Below, piece after piece: positions 20,101-28,735 of a stretch of DNA of 64,000 nucleotides; the first letter of the stretch is position 1, and every line of letters starts with the position of its first letter. The stretch is from Diplonema papillatum (Eukaryota; Euglenozoa; Diplonemea; Diplonemida; Diplonemidae): positions 62,001-126,000 of the forward strand of contig JAPJBO010000503.1 in assembly GCA_030068145.1 (NCBI GenBank), in the 5' to 3' direction. The translations under genes and the position numbers were made by a program. The notes below the pieces were generated by a model, which had not been told where the DNA came from, did not search any database, and saw nothing but the letters and a program-made list of their open reading frames with translations.

Positions 20101-23100
20101 CACGCATGGCAGAGGGACCTGCCAAGAGTGCAAAAGGCTCCCTACGCTGACGCAGAGGCGACCGGCGGCATGTTGCAGCCGCGGCCACCACCAGTCCAAC
20201 AAGCCGAACGTCCAGTCAACCCCCGGACGCAACAAGAAGAAGAGGCCCTCCTCACCCACCCAGGTGGGTGTACAGCGGGAAACGCCATAGGAAAGCGAGC
20301 GGCGCGAGCGGCGCGAGCGGCGCGAGCGCCGCTCGCGGCAACGAAAAAGGAGACGGCGACGACCGGACGGGCGACCAAGAGGCCGCCACCAACGCCAGGA
20401 ACCAGCGAACGACCAGCGCTGAAGAAGAGGGTGCTCGGCACCCCGAAGGAAGGCCCGATCGCCGGCCGCAAGCGGAAGAAGACGAAGGCGACCACACCCG
20501 ACTCAGGGGTGCATCGAAGGAAGAAGAAGGTACCGAGGGCAAGCAGCTCTCAGAAACGACCGGGGACCACGGGCACACCAATGCCCTCGAAAGTGGAAAA
20601 CGGGCACTCCTGCCCGCCCTCGTACTCGCCGACTCAGTCTTTGGAATCGCAAGAAAGCCAAACCCCGCTAGCTCCACAAATGCTCGACCTTGACGACGCA
20701 ATGGCAGGTGACGACGTCATCCGATAACCTGACTTTCAAGGCAGTGCATGCTAATCCATGTGGTTCATGTACTTAAAAGAACTCAATGCTTAACAGTGCT
20801 CACGTGGGCGGTGTCTTCGGACAGCACCTCGTGATGTTCGCACAACAAAACGAAGAAGACAGTGAAATGGTCGTTACCTGGTCGGGTTTCGCTCACGACC
20901 GTTTCCTGAACAATCCTTCACTAAATCCGCGGTTAAATAACCTGGCCTCAGTGGTGCAAGCACCACGCGCTCTTCAAACCCAAGAAACATTTTCCCCCAC
21001 GGTCAACGACAAAGGTATACACTATCACCTGCACGGCTGCGACAAAAGACACCCGACTGCGCATGAACCTCGGTTGCTTGTGATTGGCAACACAATACCG
21101 TACGTACAGCGGCTTCTGGGTACACGGTCTTAAGGCACAGATAGACAACGCAGTGGATACCGGATACGGGGGTGCCAGGCAAAATCACTTGAAGAAGGAT
21201 AGAAAAAGGGAGGGAGGAGAATAGTTGGAAGATTGCCTCGAGACGCAAGCAGGCCATTGCCAACGCGAATCAGACAGATCAGCTGCCACACGCGCGCAAA
21301 GCAAGATCAGCACTGCGGCCTTACCGCGTAACCACCACTAGGGAAAGTCTCTTTGAACCTATGAATACTCGAAACAGGTAGCGGATACGATCCGAGGGAA
21401 CCACCACAGCCAGCGCTGGCCGACCCTTCGCGCACACTTGCTGATGGGTTACGAGGAGGCCGCGAAGAGAGTGGCAGACGTGGCCCTGTTGATGAAGCCT
21501 CTGCGCACGGTGGCGAACACGCTGCCGAGCAAAACCGGGATCTTCCCGCTGTCGGAGGCCGCGCACCCTTTCCACGTCGCGCTGTTCCTGCTGAGCGGCT
21601 GCTCGCGTGCCCAGATCCCTCAAGCGGACCTTGAGCGGTTGTACACCAAAGTAGCGAATACGATCATCCACAAGGCCCTGGAATACCTCGACGTGGGCGA
21701 CCTGTTCAGCACGACTAGCGACGAGCTTGACCCGCAGCTACCACCGGACTCGTACGGCACAAACCGCCCGGCACCCCTGCGCTGCACGCAACTTGGTATG
21801 CTTCTTTGTTTTTATGCGTAATACTATAGTGCAGGGCCACTAGCTAGCCGACAGCGCCCGCAGCTCTGGCGTTGAGTCTCCCTACTACTAACTAAGATTT
21901 TCCCCCCGGGCGCCGAAGGTGTGTCAGTGCGGACCTGCTGCTGATCCAGGGCTTGTGCTGCGATGGCCGCGTACGTGTTCCGCTTCGCGGCTTCGCACCT
22001 ATCGGACGGCAGAGGGAAGGTGATCGCTGCATCGATCAACCGATTCACCTCCTCTTCTACCCACGCTCGGACAGGACATCTACTTGCATAATTGTGCGGG
22101 TGTTTTGCAAAGGACCTGTCCTCTACGACCGGGCCGAGCAGCGCTTCCCTCGCCAAGGCCCCCCCGCAGAGTCGGCGCACCCGGTAGCCAGCTGCATTCT
22201 CGGCCTCAGTCGGACTGTGTTGTCAGCCCGGACTTGAGGTAATGTGGGGCGTTGTGCGCTCCGTAGAGCCACGTCGAAGCGTGCGTTGCCTCGCCTGTCC
22301 TCTGTTTCTGAGGGTGCCTGAGCAAGCCCTCCTTCCTGGCCGCCGAGATCTGGTTGACTGCCGCGCCCACATGCGCTCCTCCGGATGTCCCAGCGTCAAA
22401 AGAGCGTCGGGTCTTGGCCGCGAACTCGACGGGCACGACCCCCCTCGAGGCAGATTCGCTCTTGCCCCGGCTGCCGAACCGGTGCTCGGGAGATTGTTCC
22501 CCACATACACGGCTGTGACGAGCTACGAACAGCCGCCTGACAAACCAGACTCACACCGCAGTCCTGTCTGCAGACACTCGGGTTCCGCGCTGATTATGGT
22601 CCGCCTTATGTGTCCGTGGCTTAAAGGACCGAAACACGGCGCAGACGTGACCAATGCGGTTTTGAGCACATACCCATTCCAAGCACGTCCTTGCAATCCC
22701 CATACACTAGCGAATGCAGTATCGACTAGCTTCAGACGTTCCTTATTTTAAGCCATGGTATACACGCACACATACGCGCGTTCACACACTCGTACCGTTG
22801 TAGGCTATCGTCACAGATTGTTGCTGCAAATCAAGTTCAAACCATGCGTACCGTTGCCATGTATAATTAACACAACGGCGCATTACTCACAGGGCGCGAG
22901 CGTTTGGAAAACGTGTCGAACCTCATCAAAGAGTGGACGTCTGCGTTTGAGCAGGTCTCGTCGTGGTCCCCGCTCCACGATTCGTCGTGGCCCGACAACC
23001 GGCGGCGAATGTTCTTGTTGTTCCGCTTCGTGCTTCAGCGCTGTGCTGACGTCGAGAAAGTATTGGAAGACCTTGTCGAGGTACGTCTGTTCTCTTTTTT

Positions 23101-24492
23101 ATGTTTAGTATCACCAGCTTTGCGGGTTGTCGAAACGAAGGCTAAAAAGACGTAGGCAGCGTCTTTTGAGAGTTGGTGCTGATCTGGACCAGCGTAAAAA
23201 CAAGCGGGCATCCGACCAGGCGGCAGTCACACACAAAAGCGACTTTTGCTATCTCGTCTCTCAAGCGCGATTTGAAAATTTTGGTTCGTGCTCCCCACCT
23301 CATCCACCGCAAATCAGGAACAACCCGACATTATCGAAGATCGCGCGGGATACCGGCGGTATCGGAAGATGGTAAAGATGCTGCAGGTAACCATTTGCGT
23401 TCCTTTTTCGACACCCATACGTTTTCTTTCCGACACAAGCCCGGGGGCAGCAGTCAGGTCCCGAAACTGACGGTGAGCGGCGCCCCTCCTCATCTCGTAG
23501 CGAGCTCACGGATCAACCTGCGTCTGATGCAGCTGTTGCACGCAATCGCCTACGCACCTAGGCAGAGCCGCACCTCGCGCTGTAGCCGTGTTGTGCAGAA
23601 GGCGGCTTGGAACCTGGTCAACCTCCTCATCACTACAGGGCTTAAACCTTTCGAGACCGAGATGGGGCAGTCGGGATTGCCGGTGGCGGGTCGCGCCCCC
23701 CCCCCCCCATCAAACACATGAGAGGCAAGTAGCGCCTGAACACGAAACTAAGATTTTCCCCCCTGCGAGGGTAAAAGCGAAAGCATGGCCTGCCCCTGCG
23801 CCTCCTGTCCGGCTGCTTCTACAGCTCGACGATGACGACTGCTACGACGATTGAACGCGAGATTGCGGTAACGGAGGTTTATTGGCCCGACGGAATTCTT
23901 TAGACGCGACGTGGATTGCTCCTTCAACATTTTACTCGCAGTCAGGCAAACTAATACAAGTTGTGCGTCGTCCATAAAAAACTCAGGGCGGGACTGAGGC
24001 GTGGTTCCTGGTGAAAGAGTATCTTGAATGTGGTAGACACAGCACAACGCATCGCAGGACATCGACTTTGACATCTTCGACATCGGGCACAAAGCCAACT
24101 GGCGCGTGTTCCAGCGGCGCTGGGACGAGGCGGTGGAGGACAAGCTCGAGTTCCCGGAAGGGCTCGACGAGACCTCGCCGCTGATGGCGCGCTGCGAAGA
24201 GCCGCACGACGTCAATGAGCTGCTCCCGCTGCAAACGGCGCTGACGGGGTTCAGCCCCGTCGTGTCCCTCGACGAGCGCTTCGACTCGCACAGCGCGCGG
24301 CTGCCCGACGCGGAGCGGGTGCTGTGCCTGCAGCAGGAAAAGCAGGTCCTCACCGAGAAGCTGCAGGAGGCCGCCGAACTCCTGGCGCAGGACCGAACAG
24401 CCATCGGGGCCCTCACCGAGCAGTACGACGGGGCCAAGCGTACCATTGCTGCATTATCCGCGGAGGTGGAACGCTTGCGAAAGACCTCATGA
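17157..24492 (+). CDS. Dynein heavy chain stem (DHC_N1) protein without motor domain, five exons
   Basis: Proposed exons: 17157-17885, 21378-21795, 22893-23080, 23318-23386 and 24058-24492. Every junction is GT-AG, phases match and the total is 1839 bases (612 residues). Translation could also start at 17133. The order of motifs follows the dynein tail domain DHC_N1: an N-terminal region ending in LFKFNLVEWNS...INFMIFYPKL; then PMEEILFWQQRLRKLRQYEARL; then YEEAAKRVADVALLMKPLR, LERLYTKVANTIIHKALEYL and DLFST; then SSWPDNRRRMFLLFRFVLQRCADVEKVLEDL; then DIDFDIFDIG and WRVFQRRWDEAVEDKLE. The protein ends in a coiled coil (LQQEKQVLTEKLQEAAELLA onward) and a TGA. Full heavy chains exceed 4000 residues; no linker or AAA motor follows before the MORN gene. 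It may be a stem-only protein or a truncated gene. Homology is from family pattern only, so exon limits are inferred. Confidence 0.72.
17910..18104 (-). repeat. 190-bp dispersed repeat, inverted copy in dynein gene intron 1
   Basis: Reverse complement of 5321-5504. It begins about 25 bases after the intron 1 donor, just past a poly-T run. The segment GTAAATGTGCTGTAGCCCAC to GTTCAACA is also recognisable, diverged, at about 42357-42425. Confidence 0.8.
18137..18402. repeat. 41-bp tandem array ending in a palindrome
   Basis: About four direct units contain CATTCAGAGGGTTCCGGCGG and GTTCCGGCGGG, with a unit length of 41. At 18335/18336 (GGCG|CGCC) the array flips: the following 65 bases carry the units as reverse complement. 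The central 22 bases GGGTTCCGGCG/CGCCGGAACCC are a perfect palindrome. It lies within dynein gene intron 1. Confidence 0.9.
18630..18850 (+). repeat. 220-bp intronic dispersed repeat (copy 1 of 3)
   Basis: Runs from ACATTCATTGCGAATGTGTT, through TTTTTTGGCTAGCCAAAGAG and CCAGACCGGCGGAGGCCACC, to CAGCACCAATAACAACGACC. Copies at 34325 and 35332 are highly similar and in the same orientation. All three lie in introns. The GGCTAGCC centre is palindromic but the ends are not inverted repeats. Confidence 0.9.
18995..19521 (+). pseudogene. Module A1: deleted copy encoding only the basic C-terminal region
   Basis: This copy starts inside the shared CSRGHHQSNKPNV segment, so the upstream Cys/His-rich part is absent. 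It reads through PSSPTQVGVQRETPVGKRAA, where the full copy has lost one base. It is then broken by a 10-base difference after KKET. The downstream frame (KKRVLGTPKEGPIAGRKRKK to MAGDDVIR, stop at 19521) matches the full copy almost residue for residue. Confidence 0.65.
19587..20727 (+). pseudogene. Element ORF (modules B plus A2): Cys/His-rich repeats followed by a basic tail; two frameshifts
   Basis: From about 19890 to 20200 the frame gives three spaced copies of C-x2-H-x4-C-x2-C (CATHHKGKCEAC, CTEHSTTKCGEC, CRTHGRGTCQEC), each followed by a CC...HH group (CCRHHHH, CCRSGHH, CCSRGHH). This is a likely zinc-binding pattern somewhat like B-box or treble-clef fingers. The frame then shifts near 20286, where this copy lacks a base present at the matching place in A1. 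It continues as a Lys/Arg-rich tail (GRKRKKTKATTPDSG, RRKKKVP) ending PQMLDLDDAMAGDDVIR with stop at 20727. Upstream, a frame from 19588 (MPLHGNAPKGVRERGN) is offset by another shift near 19850-19890. The ancestral protein was probably one ORF of about 370 residues. I do not recognise the family. It could be an element protein or a captured host gene. Confidence 0.55.
20969..20991 (+). repeat. GCTCTTCAAACCCAAGAAAC repeat fragment
   Basis: Identical over 23 bases to 6897-6919, where C tracts flank it. Here it is followed by TTTTCCCCC. It lies within dynein gene intron 1. Confidence 0.65.
21796..22892 (+). other. Dynein gene intron 2 (1.1 kb) with repeat fragments
   Basis: GT at 21796, AG at 22891-22892. 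Contains a fragment of the ACTAAG plus C-tract repeat (about 21885-21910), a match to 9164-9225 (22624-22701) and the 36-bp repeat (22807-22842). No conserved protein frame was seen. Confidence 0.6.
23137..23215 (+). repeat. GGCTAAAAAGACGTAGGCAG repeat
   Basis: GGCTAAAAAGACGTAGGCAG followed by CGTnTTTTG and GTTGGT matches 34529-34566, which lies inside an insertion in another repeat. It is in intron 3 of the dynein stem gene. Confidence 0.6.
23709..23764 (+). repeat. ATGAGAGGC ... ACTAAGATTTTCCCC repeat (copy 2)
   Basis: Matches 14380-14443 and is preceded by a C run. It lies in intron 4 of the dynein stem gene. Confidence 0.6.
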
Positions 24493-25643
24493 CGGCTTTT
24501 AAACCGGATCGTAGCCTTACCGCCTCTGCCACGGGTTCCACACCTTAGTTCCGACGAGGTCCCTCGTGGAGAAGCTTCGGTGCATGCTGAAAAATGCCTA
24601 TGTTCTCTCAGATGCTGAGCGGCGTGCTTATCGCGAAAGCTGCGGCGAAACAGTGCATGACTCAAGGCACTTCGAGAAATGAGTGTTGCTACGAACTTGC
24701 CTTCATTCGCTGCCACGAAGAGTGCTGAACAGACCCGCTTCAGAACATTGATCTTTTGACCCCCTGGCGCACCAATGCACGTGACAAAGTTCTCGGGACG
24801 ATCCCTACGAAGCTTGATTGTGCTGCGAAAGTAGGAATGAGGCAGTCCTACTGCGAAAGGGTTCGACATGCCCTTTTACAGGGCCTACACAATAACACTC
24901 CGGCCCCTGCATTTACACTGCGTTGGGCACGTCCCCCGCTTCTTCTTCATTCCCCTGTTCCTTGCGAGTGCCAGCAATGGCGATCCGCACATTTGCGAGA
25001 ACAGCTCCCACGAATCCTTCCCTCAAAAATCTTCTCTTTGCTCTTCCCCTCTTTCAAAGACCTTTGTCGGTTCGTAGTAAGCACTAGGCATGGAAATGAA
25101 CCATCAGCCTCGTGTTCATGATGCAATTAGCCAAATTGAGGTAGGCTTGGGTAACTCAAGCGGCTAGATGAGACAAGAAAGAAGACGCGATTCAGACAAC
25201 CGGGACCTTCATCCGGAGGTCCCTCCGGAGCTTGCGCACGCAGAACTCGGCTTACGTGTGCCTGTGCAAACGATCTCCGCAATTTCCAATGGCGAGGAGG
25301 CGTCATTTACGTGTACCGTCCCTGTGACGCAGCAATCCTGACTGAAACGTTCGAACCCTGCAGCTTACAAAAGCAGGGCGGGCAGCTCCACCAGGCACGG
25401 AGTAGTCGAACACTTCTGGACTCTCTTGGTACCGGCCGAGCAGGTGTCTCGAACTGCTGAGGGGAAGAACTTATCAGCGCCTGTCCGACGTTTTGAGTGC
25501 GTTTATCGCCCGAATTGCGCTTAAAACGACCACGTCCTACTCACAAAACGCAAAAGAGACACAAAAACACGAAGACACAACGATACGAAGACAGCGGCAG
25601 GCCGCATGATGCGGGCGAAAGCCTCGCAGTCCCGCGCACCGCA
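24493..25643. other. 1.15-kb intergenic region
   Basis: I searched it for a continuation of the dynein gene (linker or AAA1 P-loop) and saw none. No conserved frame and no recognised repeat. Confidence 0.5.
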
Positions 25644-27240
25644 ATGACACACGACCGGCCGTTGAAGCCCGGGTACTGGGGCGCCACCCTCGGCGGCCGC
25701 CAGCACGGCGTCGGCACGCAGATTTTCGAAAACGGAGACACGTACACGGGGCACTGGGTGCACGGGGCGATCGACGGCAGAGGCGTTTACGCCTACGCCA
25801 GCGGCGCGAAGTACGAGGGCGACTTTAAAGCGCAGCAGCGGCACGGCACCGGGAAGTACCGCAGCAGAAACGGCGACGTGTACGTCGGGCAGTGGAGCGG
25901 CGGGAAACGCATGGGCCAGGGCGAGATGACGTACGCAGTGTGCGATGGGGTTGCCGAGAAGTACTCGGGCGCGTTTCGGGCGAACAAGCGATCTGGCCCG
26001 GGCCGGTACTGGTACGGAAACGGAGACGTCTACGACGGCACGTGGCTCAACGACGAAAAGCACGGGGAAGGGACCCTGCAATACAAGGACACGGGCGCCA
26101 TGTACGAAGGCGGCTGGCAGGCTGACAAGCCGCACGGGCCTGGCGTCTTCACCTGCGCTGACGGTAAGGCGTTCCGCGGCATCTTCCAAGATGGAAAACT
26201 GATGTCGCTTGATGTCGCGATCGCAATGAAACGCCATCTCGAAGCACTCGCCGAGAGCAAGGCCAAGGACGAGCTCATCGCCAACCGCGACCGTGTTGCG
26301 TTGTCCTACACCGAGAACAGGCAGTCAGACACTAAACCAGACGAGTTGCCTTCTGCCAGCACTGCCCGCGATCCCCGCCGGTCTTCGTGCAAAGACGAAG
26401 CGGAAGAAGGAGTAGCGGCAGAGGTGGCAGACTCACGTGAACCGGACCCCAGGCCGAACGGCGGAGACAAAGCGGAGGCAGGGTCTGGGAGCCTGCCTCC
26501 GTACCCGCACCTCGAACTGCGTAAGCTCGCCCTGCGGCAGCTGGACGGTTGCAAGGCCAGCTTCGGCGTTGCCGTGGCTGACTTTCGGAAGGAAGGCCGG
26601 CCGATTGTTCGCATCGTCGGCATCCGGCCGCGGTCGCCGGCGGAGGCTTGCGGATTAAAGCGCTGCGATGCAATTTTGCAACTGGCCGGGAACAAGGTGT
26701 GCAAAACACGCCCCCCCCCGTACCTGTCCTTGAAAGCAAGCAGTTATAACAGGAGAAGCTTGCTTCCCTTGGCGAGGCAGCCTGTACATGGAAACAACAC
26801 GCGGACCATCTTCCTGCGTTAACGCGCGATGCACCGCTTGTGAACCTGAAGGAGCGGCAGAGCCTGTGTTTGAGTGCGGCACAGGCCAGGGGCATCCAAT
26901 CCACGCGGCAGCCTCTTTCCAGCGTTGAATTTGCTCTTTTCGTCTTGTACCTGCTATCTTCCAACAGGTGGAGTCGAAGAACTCGTTCTTGGAAGCGGTC
27001 TCGTGCCTCCGGCCCAACACGACGATCGCCCTCGAGATCGATCGTGGCGGTGAAATGCTGCAGAAGGACATCCTGGCAGGCACGACAGTGTCACCAGCAG
27101 ACTACGAACTGCTTCTGAAGGCCGCCGAGGGCATCGCAGGCAACAACGAATCAGTCTCCGAAATGCTGCGGCAGGTTGCAGCAGTCAAGCACGAGCCAGT
27201 TTTAGCCGACGGCTGGTGCAACTCGCCAGATGCGCTGTAA
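25644..27240 (+). CDS. MORN-repeat protein with C-terminal PDZ domain, two exons
   Basis: Exons 25644-26696 and 26968-27240; the intron is GT-AG, phase 0, 271 bases; 441 residues, stop TAA. The ATG at 25644 directly precedes the folded region (MTHDRPLKPGYWGATLGG). An upstream in-frame ATG at 25497 would add a basic 49-residue leader and cannot be excluded. Residues about 18-185 hold six or seven MORN repeats (HGVGTQIFENGDTYTGHW, YEGDFKAQQRHGTGKYR, YDGTWLNDEKHGEGTLQY, YEGGWQADKPHGPGVF), which usually bind membranes or scaffold the cell cortex. A charged linker follows. A PDZ-like domain at about 304-375 (FGVAVADF, VRIVGIRPRSPAEACGLKRCDAILQLAGNK, then VESKNSFLEAVSCLRPNTTIALEIDRGG) is split by the intron exactly after the GNK turn. 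The C-terminus is helical. The partner ligand is unknown; a cytoskeletal or membrane-scaffold role is inferred. Confidence 0.85.
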
Positions 27241-27991
27241 GCTTACTTAGCAGCGTCCATACCCTCCATTCTGTTCTTGCCCCGGCCTGCGAAGCAAGGC
27301 AAGGGTTCTGAAGTCTAACAAAATTGCGCACTTCCGTGCGCTTTTTTAAGAAACAACACTGCAACACTGTCCTCTGGCTTCTGCTACAAAACAGTGGAGC
27401 GCATTGTTCGTCATCGAACGGCAAAGAACACCAACATGTGCTGGCGAGCTCTCGAAAGCATGAGACACAAGCGAACCCCTTTGAAGATAACCAGAAGCCG
27501 GACCCATCCATCTCTGTTAGACTGTGCTGTATGTTCAAAACCAGCTGCAGACGAGGTCAGAGACTCACTGCAAGCAGGGCAGTGAGCGCTCCGCGCAAAC
27601 AGAAGGAATGGGAAGGCAAAGATCGCAGCAGGCAAGCCTGATGACGCACTCGCTCATCTGGGTCAGAGGGCAGGCAACAATCTGCCGCTGCGTGGCAAAG
27701 CGCGCCTCGGCGTGGCTCACGGAGCCCCAGACGACGCAATTCCAAACCGGTAGGGGTGGACCGCCTGAAGGGGAGAGCAGCGAGCGAGAGTCACCTGCGC
27801 CCACCTGATACCCTGTGCTCCTGAGCGCAACACCTCCATCCCCATTCTTCTCCGCGCCGGGAAGCTCCCGCTCTGGCCCAAAGCTCAACCTTTTTCAAAG
27901 GGAGCAGAGAGCCAGAAAAGGAACTTTGACGCGAAAAACATGGCGAGGCGGTGAGGGCCTGAAAGGGGGTGTTTTAGCGGGCAGCCGGTAG
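27241..27991. other. 750-bp intergenic region
   Basis: No conserved frame. It separates the MORN-PDZ gene from the duplicated 5' region of the HEATR3-like gene. Confidence 0.5.
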
Positions 27992-28628
27992 CACCACGAG
28001 ACGAGATGCAGTGAGGCTTTCATGTGCGAACGCCATGACGATGTGGTGCGAGCCACATACCCGCGCAAGCGAGAGAGGAACCACAACAAGGAAAAATGGG
28101 AAAGGCGAAGAAAACGAAGCCGAAGCGAAGGCGCCCGACCTGCCGGAATGCCCGCTGCCGCAGGACGTGCAGCAGGTGAAGATGGTGCTGGCGGTGAAGC
28201 GGCTGACGAGCGACAAGCGGAACGAGCGCTGGCAGGGCGCGTGCGACGTCGCGGCGCCCTCGCCCTCGAAAAGGACGCCATCCCGACGCTCGCCGCCTGC
28301 GGCGTGGTGGCGGGGCTCTCGCAGCTGCTCGGCGACTCGTCGGCATCCGTCGTTGTTGAAAGATGCTGGGACAAAGCAGATGCTGTCTACACAGAGCCCT
28401 GCATCATTGCAATGTATTCCGAACGAAAAGTGAATGTATGCCTCAAGAGCAACAGCAATAGAAAACAGGATGTGTGCCTCAAGAGCAACAGCGCGGCTGG
28501 TCGCTGTGCGCGCGCTGGAAAACCTGATCCTCAACGGCGAGGCCCCGCAGGCAGAGTCGTTCCTGACGAAGCACGCCGGCCACCCTCAAAGTGCTGCTGA
28601 AGACCGTTCGCCAGCGCCCCGTCAGACT
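27992..28628 (+). pseudogene. Broken tandem duplicate of the HEATR3-like 5' region
   Basis: This block repeats 28629-29140: the upstream CACCACGAGACG segment, the GAAAAATGGGAAAGGCGAA start (ATG 28096), and the first ~130 codons. Relative to the intact copy it has a 7-base deletion after AAGCCGAAG, a 2-base insertion (GCGGCGCCCTCG for GCGGCCCTCG), a 142-base insertion at 28351-28492, a 2-base deletion in the ACGAAGCAC segment and a 12-base deletion near the end. The reading frame is therefore lost. Between these changes the two copies are nearly identical, so the duplication is recent on this sequence's scale. Because the promoter-proximal sequence is also duplicated, this copy may still be transcribed. 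Confidence 0.9.
28351..28492 (+). other. 142-bp insertion inside the pseudogene copy
   Basis: Absent from the intact copy at the same point (GGCATCCGT|GCGGCTGG). It contains two near-repeats of TGCCTCAAGAGCAACAGC about 42 bases apart (28438 and 28475). GT at 28349 and AG at 28490-28491 bracket it almost exactly, but removing that stretch would leave one base fewer than the intact copy. Confidence 0.75.
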
Positions 28629-28735
28629 CACCACGAGACGGCAGTGAAACTTTCAATGTGCGGACGTCAGGAGTCCGAACCACATACCTAAGCACGCAGG
28701 TGGGGGACAAACAACAGAGGAGAAGACCAGGAAAA

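Larger units (their letters stand above)
18937..20797 (+). mobile_element. Tandem pair of elements with ~51-bp direct terminal repeats, encoding a Cys/His-rich plus basic protein
   Basis: Three near-identical ~51-base blocks lie at 18937-18990, 19534-19586 and 20744-20796. Each begins TGCATG, contains GTGGTTCATGTACTT and AAAGAACTCAATGC, and the last two end TTAACA. Between the first two lies module A1 (18991-19521). Between the last two lie module B (19587-20173) and module A2 (20174-20727), a close duplicate of A1. The simplest reading is one complete unit (B plus A) and one deleted unit (A only) sharing the middle terminal repeat. TG...CA ends and direct repeats recall a very small LTR-type element, but no reverse transcriptase or primer-binding site was recognised. 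The whole structure sits in dynein gene intron 1. Confidence 0.7.

Noticed and set aside
24493-25490. Continuation of the dynein gene (linker or AAA1)
   Set aside because: No P-loop or linker motif in any + frame before the MORN gene.
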